NCBI GenBank assembly: GCA_009760855.2
Contig: WPIO01000209.1
Location: 273,549 to 337,548 of the forward strand
Direction: 5' to 3'
DNA: 64,000 nt
From: Cristatella mucedo
Taxonomy: Eukaryota > Bryozoa > Phylactolaemata > Cristatellidae
The notes beneath the pieces were generated by a model. The model was not told the DNA's origin. It made no database searches and was given only the letters and a program-made list of their open reading frames with translations. Below, piece by piece: positions 11,540 through 24,204 of this stretch (position 1 is the stretch's first letter; every line of letters starts with the position of its first letter). Both the position numbers and the translations under genes were made by a program.

Positions 11540-12425
11540 GGTGACCCAATAAAAGCAATCAGTTGTATGCAGTTAGCATCAGTGACCCTTTGGTCCACTG
11601 TTTAAGGTGGTTGCCCCGGTAATTGTGCTTGCCCCGATCAAGGTCCTACCAAGATCTTAGGCTCTAGCCCTATGGCATATGCGAAGCTACTTTTTTCATG
11701 TATCACCGTCTTTTACTCTACAAAGTCAAAAATACCACGTGGGTGTTATGCAGGAGAGTTTTGTATAGCCAGCTCACAGCAGAAGCTGCTTTCGGTGCTC
11801 ATTCGGTAGCCAACAGACTTCGTCTCGCGCAACAAAGAGAAAGTGAGAAGCATTGCAGAGTCAGGTGAGCAGTTGAGGTAGTGAGTAGCATTGAAGGAGC
11901 AGTTCAGGACCGCTGAAAAGATGTGCCATAGTCGGTAGTTGGAGAGTAGTTGTCGTTGCGTTAGAATTTTGGAAGTGAGTTCCACAGTCTAGGACCTGCT
12001 GAGCAAAAGCATCTGTCGAAAACCTTCTTTGAGAGGAGGGGGGCATTTAATTTATTGTCCACACAGGACCTGAGGTCGCAACTTGGCAGAAACTGATGCA
12101 GCAGTTCGGCTAGGTACGAAGGAGCCAAGCCATGGCAGGCCTTATGGGTCTGCGTAAGCACTTTACTCTGTATCCGTTGCTCAACCAGCAACCATCCTAG
12201 CTCTTTCAGCACAGGAGACACACGCTCCAACCACTGGGACTAGAAGACAAGCCTAGAAGCCATGTTCACAGTCAGCTGCAGTGGCCTAGTAGCTTTCTTT
12301 AGCTGCCCAGTCAAATGGGAATTACAATAATCAAGCCGAGACCGAACTAAAAGGGTAGTTACATTTCTTACAACCTAATTAGAGATAAAGTTCACTTAGG
12401 GCACTATTTAAATGCATTATTCTTG
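11540..12425 (+). mobile_element. SINE family A split by an antisense LINE insertion (copy 1)
   Basis: The SINE head is at 11540-11695 (CCCTTTGGTCCACTGTTTAAGG onward, here shortened) and its tail at 12370-12425 (TTAGGGCACTATTTAAATGC). Between them lies an antisense LINE 3' segment (11700-12365). The same arrangement occurs at 30430-31235. Confidence 0.65.
11700..12365 (-). mobile_element. CR1/L2-type LINE family 2, 3' end (copy 1)
   Basis: The reverse strand encodes the end of ORF2: VEQRIQSKVLTQTHKACHGL and APSYLAELLHQFLPSCDLRS, then GPRLWNSLPKF. After this comes a tail of about 200 bp common to all family 2 copies, ending near 11705. Family 2 is distinct from the L2 copy at 33466-34851. Confidence 0.8.
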
Positions 12426-14224
12426 GAGCCAAGTGAGGAGTGCAAAGCTGACCGGTTAGGTCCCTTCACCTAGCAATTGGTTTCATCGACAGGTTTTCTC
12501 ATAGGAATTGTGCCTTTATTAGTGTGCATGCCCGTCGGGTCCATTATCTGTAGTGCTACCGTTGAAGTGCATCACAGTTCGCAATATTAAAATTCCTTTA
12601 AATATATCTCGGATAAAGCCGAGAGCGTTCCAATACTACCCACTTGGTCATTTTATCTATTCATCCCTCGTCTTTCATAGAGCAGTAATCTAAAAAAGGA
12701 ATCTCTCTGTTTGAAAGAATAATTTGCTCTCTGTAGTCTTTGCTGCAAATGTTTCTTTGTCAAATAGTTATCAAGTGAAGGAGAGCCTGAACCGAATTTT
12801 TAGCAACACATGAAGCAACAAGTATCGTTGAAAGTAATGCTTAAAAGTTCTAGATTTATTTTCTGAACGTGCGGGTGCATTTATGTAAGAATTTCTTGCA
12901 CACTAATACAATTCTCACAGATTCGTAGAACCCATTGATGCTGACCTGAAGAGTCTTTTTATCTCATGGTGGTGATAATTCATTAGATCTAGCTGGAGCG
13001 TTTTCCCCTGAATCGGAGGGCTTTAGGCAGCCTGGCCGCCAACAGCCCTAACTTATTACTGTATTACAAAGTATTACCGTAGGCTTAATGCAGCCCTAAT
13101 GGTTGTCACATTTGGTTTCCACATGGTAGGCAAAGATTGGCAGCTTCTAGCCCTGCTACCATGTGGCTTCACCTCCGGTTGAAGGTGCTATCCCTGCTTC
13201 GGCCAAACAAGGAATCACTCCTTTACGAGGGCTGTACACCACTGATAAAGTCGCGAACAGAGTAACGATGAGGGTATACCACGATTAGAAAATGCAGGGA
13301 GGTTTCCCAGATAGCAAAATAGAAAAGACGTCTCAAAAGAACTCATACCCGTAGTACTGCAGACGATTGACGTCGACTTGCATGCACCTCTCAATAACAA
13401 ATTAAGCATTTTACCTATGCCATGGAATGACCATTCGTAATTCTGGAAGATGATGCAATTTATCATCCTTGTTGCTCACAGCTGATATTACCTTACTAAG
13501 AAATTGATGTACAGCTTAATTCTCAGCATTAGGAGATGGACTTCTGCTCTATATTAATGGACGTGGTTGACCAGTAAGCATGCACATTGATCAGGTGAAT
13601 AATGCTGGGTTTCGTAGCAATAGAGCTCTTTCGAGGAAATATTAAATTCAGAAAACGTCTCATTGTTGTTGATAAAACGCTTTCGTATCTCCCCATCATT
13701 GGTACGTCGAAAAATAAGAATAACTGTATGAGCTGTCTCCACCAGCTGTTGAAACTTCAGTAGTAGGTACCTCCAAAGTGATGACTTATTATCTTGAGCC
13801 AAACGAAATTTCTGGAAAATGGTTAAGTCCATGTTCACTGTTACATTAGTAACCTTTTAGAGGTTTTCCATCGGCTTCCGATCGATGATCTTCTTTCTTA
13901 CAATGAAAAGGTACAGTATGACAGCATCTTTGAGAAATTGAGCCTCCATGTCGTGGCTGTCAAACAGACAATATATAGTCATCTCTAATATGCAGTCATA
14001 TATTAGTCATCTCTAAGCCCTAGTCACCTCCTTGTATTGTAATCAAAGATTTTCTCTTGTTGTCTTTCAGGTGCACATATTGAGCCATGTAGGATCCGCA
14101 CCTACCTACCTACTTACCTTCCTAACTACGTAATAATTCCGCCTAATGAGGGAGCACACTATAACCTTGTGACGCCAATCAAACTCAGAGCCTGCACCAG
14201 CGTTTTCTTTTCATAATAAAAGTA

Positions 14225-15080
14225 AAAATCATGATACATTTGATTTAGTGCCATCGGAGACTTTAATCTTGATCGATGCACATTACTTATGCTGTAAAAT
14301 AAGCATGAACGAATGTTTAATTGTAGCATGTGTAATGTCAGAAGCATAACCTGGTTAGAGATGAGGAGCACTGGGTCAGCATCCATATATGGCTAGTGGC
14401 CGCATGGACATTGTCAGCACTTACATGCACATACCTAAAATTCGCATGGAGGCACAAGCTGCTGTACTAAATACATGTGCTTTAGCTCATTAAACGTGGT
14501 TAGGAGTGATATGCACAAGGTCTGCATAGAAGTTTGGTTAGTGGCAGAATGCAAAATGTCAGCATGCATAACCATATAAAGGGCTAATAATAAGTACCTG
14601 TTTAATGTTGTCCACAATTGGTGAGTGTTGCTAGTTTCCCTATTGCAGACAAACGTGATATTTTGCACAAGTCGTGAGTGAGTAAGAGGCTTTAGGAGCA
14701 AGCTAGCTAAAGTCACGTTTTTTTAAATGACTTGAAAAGTGTATGCAGTATGGGTAAACAGTTAGATTCCGAAGAGTTGGTGGCACAAGACTTAGCCTTT
14801 TGCCCTAGCCTTAGCCTTAGCTTTAGCATTAGCCTTGTGTGACAGTTCACCTGATTGGCAGGCTGGAGCCAAATAATAAAGGGATTTAAAAGGGACTGAT
14901 GCATCCCCGAGTTCGATGCCATGCTTAACCGTGAGGGAGTGCAGGTCGGCGATAACCATTGTGATGTGGAATCCTGGACGCCCGCAATGGACAAGCCCAA
15001 CTGCAGAGTTAAATCTATGGCTACAGGAGAATTGAACGTTTAAACAATATATTTATTTATTTAGAGCCTGAACAGCAATA
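14225..15080 (-). mobile_element. Degenerate L2-type LINE, 3' part (copy 2)
   Basis: This is the tandem-duplicate counterpart of 1795-2640 with the same order of 3' UTR and broken ORF2 end (CATNSSESNCLPILHTLFKSF on the reverse strand, residues approximate). It includes a short TTAGCC-type run near 14790-14835. Confidence 0.65.
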
Positions 15081-15143
15081 CAGATCACCAAGTTTTATTG
15101 AAAAACGGCTTACAATTACATGAATCCATGTATGCAAGCATAC

Positions 15144-15144
<1 letters not shown>

Positions 15145-15183
<39 letters not shown>

Positions 15184-15197
15184 GCAAAGAGAGAGAG

Positions 15198-15231
<34 letters not shown>

Positions 15232-15259
15232 ATATGTATGTGTGTTTGCGTGCGCGCGC

Positions 15260-15300
<41 letters not shown>

Positions 15301-15345
15301 TGTATGTGTGCGTGTTTGTTTGTGTGTGTGAGTGTGTGTAGGTAG
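15145..15345. repeat. Compound (CA)n-(AT)n-(GT)n microsatellite
   Basis: (CA)n, a GA-rich piece, (AT)n, GCGCGCGC and a long (GT)n lie within 200 bp. The (CA)n and (GT)n halves could form a hairpin. Confidence 0.95.
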
Positions 15346-16037
15346 TTTGCTGTTGATTTGGCGACGATAGACGAATGTTTATTTTACGATTTCTCGTCAC
15401 TGTATGCTGTAGCTGTAACTTGCCTTTTAAGGGATCATATACAACAATAAATCTTGTTATAGTCACGTTAGAACCTATCAATCGGAAAGTGTGGGTCGCG
15501 TAGGGCCAATTCCCTGAACGTAGGAACTGATCGTTTTTAAGGATCCTGGCTTCTGCATCGAACTTCTGTCCATGAAATGCTGCTTTCTTACTTAGCACAG
15601 TCGATAGTTGGTTGCTCTTCTGCATTCCCAATACTGCATAAGCTCAACGTTCAAATCTTTCATTTACCTTTGTGCTAAAGAAAATAAAGACTGTCACTTT
15701 TAATTATAATAAACCAATCAAAAACCAAGTTGTCATCGAGTTTATGAATACCATCAATATGTAGATTTTGATGTTATTAAGCTGCAAGCAACTTTTTGCG
15801 TGGTTCATTCATGTGTTTTCATTTACACGTCAAAATTAGACTAAATTTATTGGGAAGTATTGAAATCAGGCTTAATATTGCTACGAGTACTTACACTTTA
15901 AAACTGATGTTTAAACATCGCAATGATCATTATTGCCGTTAATGTAACCAAAGAGCAGATTCAAATTAATTTCGGTAAGTTCAATAAGGCCGGAATTCCA
16001 GGTGTCTGAGTAAATGCCTAAATAATCGTATGTGAGA

Positions 16038-16165
<128 letters not shown>

Positions 16166-17029
16166 ATATTTATAACCCCCTGTGTATATTTATATAAAAA
16201 TCAATATAAATATTTATATATATATAAACTGAATATATTTAAAAAAATATTACAGCAACTGTAGGTACCTAAGCCATATGAGCTCTACCTGCAGGTGTCA
16301 TGGCCGATTACCAGAACTTCAGGTTCATGGACTGATAGCGATCAGCTGCTAACCCTATAACTGATCCGAGGCAGCACAACCACTTCAAAGCTGCTAGTTC
16401 CACGTTGTCTATGCCAAGGTTTTCCAGGAATTCGTCATTTTTCGGCCAGCAGCTACCATGGCACTGCCAGGACGGGGCCTCACCATTTCCTACTGGTTGT
16501 CATGGTACCTAAATACAAGGCTTAACCTAATAAGTCTCAACCTGTGTTCCGGTTCCCCATCACCACGGCAGACCTGCTGCCATCAGGGGTGCGTTTGCAT
16601 CGACTATGACTGCATCCGTGCCATTATGACGATTTGACCAAACGATCTGTTTGCGGATGTGAGTGTGCTTTTTGGGTGTGTCGACGTCAGGGTCTCTGAC
16701 GTGCATCGCTGTAAAACTTCCAATTTATTACAACTGATCAAAATCTTTTAAAGTCAACCAATCCTAAGATCTGAAACTGGAACACGTTAGGGTGATTGTC
16801 CGACTACATTTATTTGCTTACCAGCAACTCTACTCGTCTGTATCTTAACCGGTCATCAGGGTAACGTTTATTTTGACGTCAAACTTAATAGTAATTGAAT
16901 AATTGAAGGAAAGTAATGAAAAAAGAGCACCGAAAGATTGAGTTATGTTGACTGTTGTATTTCTAATACAAATTAGGACAACGTTTCCCGAATCCCACTC
17001 CTAGCAGTGACGAACATTTTGTCCGACTT

Positions 17030-17480
17030 TATTTATATTTGTTGGGCAAGAAACCATATAAGGTTGTATACTGTTCTCCTGGTCTATTGTGGCTTTCAAG
17101 AGTTGTGGCTTAACTAATGAGTTCTGAGTGGGAATTTAACTTGCCCAAAATCTGATAACATATTGTTGGTTCCGGTTGCACTAATCAGCAGCAGATAAAT
17201 GCACCATTGAAGCAGAACAGTTTGAATAGTATTCGAAAGACTAGTTTCCTTTTTAGATTGGGATTGGAGCTTCGGGATGAACTCATATGTAAACCCCTTG
17301 ATTATAGATATGTGGTGAAGCAAGGTATTAAGGGACATTAAATAAGCTCGGCTGCCGCCATCATTGGGTTGATCTTCCGGGTCTCTTCATTTTTCTTGAA
17401 AATGAAGCTAGAGAATTGATGAGGTAGATCATCCTTTTCAAAAAAGATCTCATTGTATTCGAGAGTCAGTTCCTGGTATC
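17030..17480 (-). mobile_element. LINE ORF2 linker remnant (copy 2, first)
   Basis: Counterpart of 4360-4890. The reverse strand reads FTYEFIPKLQSQSKKE and YLLLISATGTNNML in a region with several stops. Confidence 0.45.
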
Positions 17481-17646
17481 TTTTGATTGTCGGTGATGTT
17501 TGTAGTTTTAAGAAATTAAAATAATAACATTTAAAAATACGATACTTACCACTTACAGTGAGCATAATCGTATGTATTCACTTAAAATATCGTTGACAAT
17601 CTGGTGGTGATTTTTGCATTAAAAAATATCTGCTTTCATTTCATAG

Positions 17647-17799
17647 ATCCATCAAGAAAAAAATGGTGCCTTGACTATCGCAGCTACGAATCACTTGACA
17701 AATTTTGGTGTAACATTAGCTATCAATGTACAGATCGACGTTACGTATGCAACGGTCGTCAGGATTGTAAAAATGGTGAAGATGAGCAAGATTGTCAAG
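17647..17799 (+). CDS. LDLa-module exon 2 of the same receptor (long form)
   Basis: This exon encodes one LDLa module of 51 codons, phase 1-1. The acceptor TTTCATTTCATAG ends at 17646 and the donor GTGAGT starts at 17800. It opens with DPSRKKWCLD, has six cysteines, and ends CNGRQDCKNGEDEQDCQ. It is six residues longer than exons 1 and 3; the extra residues lie between Cys1 and Cys2 (YRSYESLDKFW). The Asp after Cys4, a usual calcium ligand, is Asn here (CNG). There is one NIS sequon. It sits in tandem copy 2, about 2.4 kb upstream of its local duplicate at 20048. The last 45 nt are identical to exon 4, whereas the first two thirds differ strongly. Function is expected from the family: extracellular ligand or pattern binding. 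The ligand is unknown. Confidence 0.85.
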
Positions 17800-18505
17800 G
17801 TGAGTCAAATTTACTCATCTTTGTTAGTTAGGATTTACTTAAGCTGAATGTCTTGAATTAAACGATTTCCTATTCTGCTGGCAGTAACTATTGGCAAGAC
17901 AAACCAGGTCAGCCTCATTTCTAGTTATGATTTACGAAAAGGGGAAATAATGCTATCCCATGAACCGTGTGTTGGCTACCAATGAGAAACGGTTCTCCGC
18001 TGGTGTGTCTTTAATGTGAAATTAGATAAAAATTATTGATACCATCCCATCTCATGCAAACAGGTTTCAACTTTCTGTTAAAATGTGTTTCACTTTAAAC
18101 AGCCTCAAACATCAGCAGTATACTACAGTCTCAACAGTTGGGGTTCTGTCACAGCTATATATCTGCAGGTATTCTAGACGTCAACCAGGATGTTTGAAAG
18201 TGACCCCATATTGCAAATATTTGTCATCTTTTTTATATTGTATACTATTGCCAAAAATGCTCATCAAAATTCAAATAGAGATGGTGTATTGATTGCTTAG
18301 ATGATTGAATTGTATACCTCTACTGATCGTCGTTGAATTTTCTGTCAGTAGTGATAGTATAAGGTGTATTTATGCAACAAATCCATTAACAAGTAATTTA
18401 CCTGATTTAAAGTATCCAGGTTGACGGTCACCATTCTCGAATATATTTTACTTCAATTAGTGTGTGCAATACAATCGCTTGCACTGGCGTGTACGAACAT
18501 AAGTT

Positions 18506-18507
18506 TA

Positions 18508-18560
<53 letters not shown>
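18506..18560. repeat. (AT)n microsatellite at duplication junction
   Basis: A run of about 50 bp AT marking the start of the second local exon duplicate. Confidence 0.95.
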
Positions 18561-19429
18561 CCACGTATATATGTATTAAAATAGAAATATTTATAAATAT
18601 ACATGTACATATAAATATATGAATATTCAAACTGAATATATTAAAATTTATTATGGCCACTGTAGTTACCTAAGCTAGTGGAGCTCTACCTGCAGGTGTC
18701 TTGGCCGACAACCGGAACTTACAGTTCATAGATCGATAGCTATCAGCTTCCAACCTTGAAACGGATCCGGAGCAGCACAACTGCCTCAAAGCAGCTAGTT
18801 CCTCGTTGCCTATGCCAAGTCTCGCCAGGAAAGCTTCATTGTCTGGCCAGCAGCTACCATGGCACTGCCAAGACTGGGCCTTACCATTTCCTAAGGGTTG
18901 TCATTGTATTTAAATACAAGGCTGTAACCTTATAAGTCTTAACGTGTGTTCCGGTTCCCCATCACCACGGCATCCCTGCTGCCATCAGGGGCACCTTTGC
19001 ATGGACTATGATCTCACCCGTGCCGTTGTGATGATCAGACCAAACGATCTGTTAGTGGATGGGAGTGTGCTTGTTTGAATGTGTCGGTGTCAGGGTCTAT
19101 GACGTGCAACGATGCAAAAATTGTAATTTAGTACAACAGATCAAATTTTTGTAAATCAACCAATCACAAGATCTGAGACTGAAACAAGTAAGGGCACTTC
19201 TTCAACTGAATTCGTTCGCTTAGCTGCAACTCTACTCGTCTGCATCTTATCCTGTCATCAGGGTATCGTTTAATTGGACGTCAAAATTAATAAAATTGAA
19301 TAATATGAGGAAAGTAATGCAAAAAGAGGACCAAACGATTGAGTTATGTTGACTGCTGCATTTCTACTATAAATTAGGACACAACGTCCCGAATCCCACT
19401 CCTAGCAGTGACACACATTTTGTCCGACA

Positions 19430-19880
19430 TTATTTATATTGGTTGAGCACGGAACCATATTAGGTTGTATGCTGTTCTCTTGGTCTTGTGTGGCTTTCAA
19501 GAGTTGTGGCTTAACTAATGAGTTCTGAGTGGGACTTTAACTTGCCCAAAATCTGATAACATATTGTTGGTTCCGGTTGCACACAACAGCAGCAGATAAA
19601 TGTACCATTGAAGCAGAACAGTTTGAATAGTATTCGAAAGATAAGTTTTCTTTTTAGATTGGGATTGGAGCTTCGGGATGAACTCATATGTAAACCCCTT
19701 GATTATAGCCATGTGGTGAAGCAAGGTATTAAGGGACATTAAATAAGCTCGGCTGCCGCCATCATTGGGTTGATCTTCCGGGTCTCTTCATTTTTCTTGA
19801 AAATGAAGCTAGAGAAGCGATAAAGTAGATCACCCTTTTCAAAAAAAGATCTCATTGCATTCGAGAGTCAGTTCCTAGTA
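19430..19880 (-). mobile_element. LINE ORF2 linker remnant (copy 2, second)
   Basis: Local duplicate of 17030-17480, about 2.4 kb downstream and closely similar. Confidence 0.45.
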
Positions 19881-20047
19881 TCTTTTTAAGGTCCGTAATT
19901 TTTGTAGTTTAAATAAATTAAATAAATAACATTAAAAAAAGATCAGTCAGCACGTAAAGTTAGCTTAATCTAATGTATTCACTTAATATATCGTTGACAA
20001 CCTGGTGGTGATTTCTGTATACAGAAATGTCTGTTTGTATTCAATAG

Positions 20048-20182
20048 ATCCATCAAGAAAAGAAATGTGCCTGGACAATGACGGGTTTTGGTGTAACACA
20101 AGCTATCAATGTACATATCAAAGTTACCTATGCGACGGTCGCCAGGATTGCAAAAATGGTGAAGATGAGCAAGATTGCCAAG
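20048..20182 (+). CDS. LDLa-module exon 3 of the same receptor (short form)
   Basis: This exon encodes one LDLa module of 45 codons, phase 1-1. The acceptor TATTCAATAG ends at 20047 and the donor GTGAGC starts at 20183. Six cysteines are present, and the calcium half is intact (CDGRQDCKNGEDEQDC with both Asp ligands and the Asp-Glu pair). NTS after Cys2 is a sequon. It lies in the second member of a local duplication of about 2.4 kb within copy 2, so exons 2 and 3 are adjacent in the array. It resembles exon 1 in length but exon 2 in position. Against exon 1 I count by hand ten codons with amino-acid replacement and six with silent change; eight of the ten replacements fall before Cys4. It is the most canonical of the four modules. 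Confidence 0.85.
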
Positions 20183-20937
20183 GTGAGCGGAATTTATTTA
20201 TCTATGTCAGTTAGGATTTACTTAAGCTGAGTTTCTTGAATTAAAGGCTTTCCTATTCAGCAGGCAGTATCTATTGGCAAGACAAACCTGGTCTGCCTCT
20301 TTTACAATTAAGATTGGCGAAAAAGAAAGCTACTGCCATACCATTAACCGTGTGTTATCTACCAAGAAGGAACGCTTTACGACTGGTGTGTGTTTAATGT
20401 GAAATCTGAAAAACTTTTTGAAACCGCCAATTGTCATGTAGAAGAGTTTCAAGTGTCTGTTAAAATGTGTTTCACTTTACACAGCATCTAACATCAGCTG
20501 TAAACTACAGTCTCTTCAGTTGGGGTTCTCTCATAACTAAATATCGGCACGTATTCTAGACGTCAACCAGGACACTTTGAAAGTGATCCCACGTTGTAAA
20601 TATTTGTCGCCTCATTTATATATTGTATACTATTGTCAAAAACGCTAATAAATATTCAGATAGAAATGGTGTATCGATTGCTTAAATGATTGAATTTGTT
20701 ATCTGAACTTGTCGTCGTTAACGATTCTGTCAGTAGTAATTAAATGAGGTTTATTTATACGATAAAGCGAGTAATTAGAAATTAACCTGATTTCAATTGT
20801 CCCGGTTGAAGGTCGCCATTCTCGATAATATTTTACTTCAATTAGTGTGTGCAATACAATCTCTCGAAAGCATCAGTAACTAGCTAAACAACCTTAACTT
20901 TCCTTCATTTCTCATAATGTCCTCTACCTAAATCTTT

Positions 20938-22957
20938 AACGGGGTAAAGTCTGAAATAAAGGGGGTAGGTCCACAAAAAATGTCAATTTTTTAAAAATCG
21001 CGTATTAAAGAGAAACTAGTTTTAAATGCATGCTCAAATTTTGGTGGTTGTAAGATGACTGTAACATGGTCAATTAAATTATTTTGTAAGACCTATTTAA
21101 ACCGGAAGTCGTACATCGAGCTCAACAAAATAATTTTCTTTGACAAATAACTGAGCCGGAATTGCGGTTTTCTGGCGAACTCTGCGAATATAAGCTACTC
21201 AGCCCTAAACGGACCCTCAAAAAATAACTTTTGAGAATGATAAAACGTTAAAATTTCCTGGAAATGACACGCTCCTCGAGATCACACGTCCAACTGGTAG
21301 TATAACAATATCATAAAAGAGTAAACCCCCTATCGGCAGGGTGCCTGGTCCTGCCTCTGCTTCTCCGCCCCGCCCATAGCAACCGGCGGTAAACGGCATT
21401 CCAAGGACCACTCTTTATTTACTTAGCAGAAACCTGTTTACATTGGTATGTTTACATCGGGTCAAAGACCGGAAGTGACTGTCATTCGGCCAGTAGACGA
21501 ACATTAGGGATAATGTATTGAGAATTTGCTGCAGCCGGGGCCGCCGTAACTAAGGAGTCCATTATCACGGCACCGCATGAATCCTGGGACAGCTGATCCA
21601 GTTCCTGTAGCCGCCATAACACACGAGGCGACGGCTAGGATGGTCTTTCGTTCGGCGGCCGGTCAGCGTGGTGACTTGGATGGAACTAGTGCGTCGTTTA
21701 CTTGAAGCCAATGTGAAAATATTGATTCATTTCTATTCAAGGAAAATTTAGGTGATTTCAAGTTCTCATTTATGTCGTCACTAGTTAGATATTTGTATTG
21801 GCGAATGCTGGTGAGCCGCCCGGCTCTAGCCTGGGTTGCCGGCCTGAGGTATGAGACCTATCGTGGATATGATCTGCTTAGGCTGTATAAGGATCTTGTT
21901 AGGTTGACCTATTCCTAAGATTCATATTTATCCATTTATTGAATATGTTGAATAATATTGAATGTTTGTGCGATGATAGCGTTACCTAGTGCTGCCTCTT
22001 GGTTGTAGCTTGGAGTTTTCAAGTTTATCTGCATACGACAGTCCAATGCCTGCTGTCATTTATGTCATATCTCCTAAAATAATGATCCGATAATCATAAA
22101 CTTTGGAATATATGATTGATTGTAGGTACATAATCATTCCAGTCTTCTCGCATGCATATTGGACCTCAGTAGATAGACTTGTTTTGGTCAAAACTGGCAG
22201 TGTTTGTGATGCTGAGCCTTTGTCATCCTTTCACTCACATGGCTGTAAAATGTCATAGGTAGGCTGCTTGTGACCCAATCAACGTGAAACTCGAAGTACA
22301 TGCTCCTAAGTATGTGTTTCGATGTTGTATGGCGACAAATATAGTAACACTTGTTATTCCATGTCACCTACGTGCTTTGGCAGCTTAAGTTGACTTCTGT
22401 GAGTGCTCTCACAACACTAGTACATGGTACCTGGTAAATTGTATAATTTGGTCGATACTGGGCCGATCTATGTGAAACTTCGAATATAGGTGGAGCTCAC
22501 CTGCCTCGAAACTCACCCCCTCCACATGTTTGCATGATGGGTGTTTATGCATAGAATGTGCCTGTGACAAAGTGTCCGTGGATGTGTTCGTGATGACAGT
22601 CAACAGTTTAAGATGGCAATTTTTTTTACGTTTTTTTGTGGGCGGTGAGTCTCCAGTCGATTGTCTTGCATTTTTAAGTGGTTTGCCATATTTCTAGAAT
22701 TACGTTTTAATCCTCGAAAATATTTGTAACTGATTTAACCAGCAGTGCTATACGTGACCTTGGAATTTTAAAGGTCATATGAAGGTCAAAATAGCAGCTA
22801 TTATACATCAAACGATAGGGAATGCTACCAGTGTTCTTCGTGCCAATTTTCACGCCAATCAGTTTACTGGTCTTCTTACAATATTTTATAAACATGCTTT
22901 TGGAGGGACAACTCCCCTATTGGCGGCCATTTTGGGGGATAACTCTCAATACTGCAG
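20938..22957. mobile_element. Unclassified 2-kb insertion specific to copy 2
   Basis: Copies 1 and 3 run continuously from AAATCTTTAC (5917, 38988) into the next segment. Copy 2 has about 2 kb of unrelated DNA after AAATCTTTAAC at 20930, and homology resumes near ACTTACTTGGCTGCC at 22960. The insert is GC-richer at 21200-21900 and has no long open frame. I see no clear terminal inverted repeats and no poly-A or L2 tail. Confidence 0.55.
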
Positions 22958-23354
22958 GACTTACTTGGCTGCCAGTTCTTCATCCGTAACATTGCATACA
23001 AACTAAAGTGTAGGTACTACCTTTACAGCCATATGTATTCTCGGAATCACATTCTCACATGGTTTTATTTAAATTAAAAGTGAAATGACAGTCAATGTAT
23101 ACGATCCACCAATCAAACTCGACACGAGGCAAAGGTCCTACTCTCAATGGCAACAAAAAAGTCATGGCTAGAAGCAAAGTGGACAGAGCCAGCCCACCAG
23201 CGTTCGGCATGCTGGCTCTTTATCTCTGATAATTGCTCTGTGAGCTCTAAGCTCTGAAGATTAGCTTAGCTCAGCTTCTCTTAGCTTAGCTAAGCTTAGC
23301 TTAGCTAATTTCAAAGCTGTAACCTCAGCTAACTGCTCTTTGGGCTCTAGTGGC

Positions 23355-24150
23355 CCTGTGAACAAAATACAGACTGGCTTTAGAGCGAATCTATCCACAG
23401 AGTCAGCATTGCTTAGAGTATACAACAACCTAATTAGGAACTATAACATGGGTAGGCTGTCACTGCTTGTTGTGCTTGATCTTTCGGCAGCATTTGATAC
23501 TATCGATCACAAAGTTCTTCTGGAGCTCCTCTCAACTCGCCTGGGTATCTCTGGCACTCTTCTGCTACGGCTCCGGTCATATCTCAGTAGGAGACTCAAG
23601 AGTGTTCACCGGACTGCATAAAGATCATCAGAGGTCCGTCTGAAATATAGGGTATTGCAGAGCTTCATGCTAAGTCTGCTATTTAAACGGTTTATACTCT
23701 CACTCATGCTGGTGTGATCGCCAAGCATATTCTAGGCTTTGACTTCTATGCTGATGATACTCAGTTGTACCTTTGCTTTTATCCCTCCTAGGGTTCGAGC
23801 ACCTCGAAAATTCTGTCAACACACTTTCGGAATTTATTGCAGACGCTCTCAAATAGATTGCAGTAACTTTTTCAAAATGAACGTTGATAAAACTGCTTAT
23901 CTTCTCAAACTAAACGATGATTTAACTGACTTACTAAATATGGCCCAAGCCACTGCGATTTAGAAGATGCAAAGGATAGAGCTCAAAATTAGCTCTGCCA
24001 GCATATGGCCTGTTAAATCAGCCCATTACAGATACCTGAAACTCCTTTCATGGGGAAACTTGGACTGCCAGTTTAGTAGGGAAGACTCGGGCCTTCAAAT
24101 GAGCTTAAGATCGGTTCAGTTTGTTTACGACCTCTTGTGATTGTTATCAA
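23355..24150 (+). mobile_element. Broken L2-type reverse transcriptase remnant (copy 2)
   Basis: Counterpart of 6378-7190. It shows TGFRANLSTESALLRVYNNL and LDLSAAFDTIDHKVLLELLS, then frameshifts, and GFDFYADDTQLYLCF near 23740. Confidence 0.8.
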
Positions 24151-24204
24151 TATTTCTATAACCTATTAACCTTAGGACTGTTGAGACACTTTCAGTGAAT
24201 AGGT

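Larger units (their letters stand above)
1..12480. repeat. Tandem segmental duplication, copy 1
   Basis: This is the first visible copy of a large tandem unit. Anchors matched by eye with copies 2 and 3 are: start segment 10/12490/31303, (CCTA)n 1677/14100/32968, L2 3' remnant 1800/14225/33095, CA-GT microsatellite 2696/15145/35500, (AT)n 3530/16043/36503, LDLa exon 4983/17647/38091, sense RT remnant 6378/23355/39440, SINE 7262/24243/40320. Homology to copy 2 is present from about base 10, so the array may continue upstream of the window. Confidence 0.85.

Noticed and set aside
15146-15631. 161-residue minus open frame rich in Thr, His and Val-Cys
   Set aside because: It translates a compound CA/AT/GT microsatellite; the non-repeat part is not conserved in copies 1 and 3.
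18083-18292. 69-residue + open frame, also partly open at 38519-38719
   Set aside because: The intron after the LDLa exon is duplicated, so the frames look alike. There is no start context or domain, and the frame is broken in copy 1 and at 20480.
21217-21411. 64-residue minus frame in the GC-rich part of the copy 2 insertion
   Set aside because: No recognisable domain; open length is within chance for GC-richer DNA.
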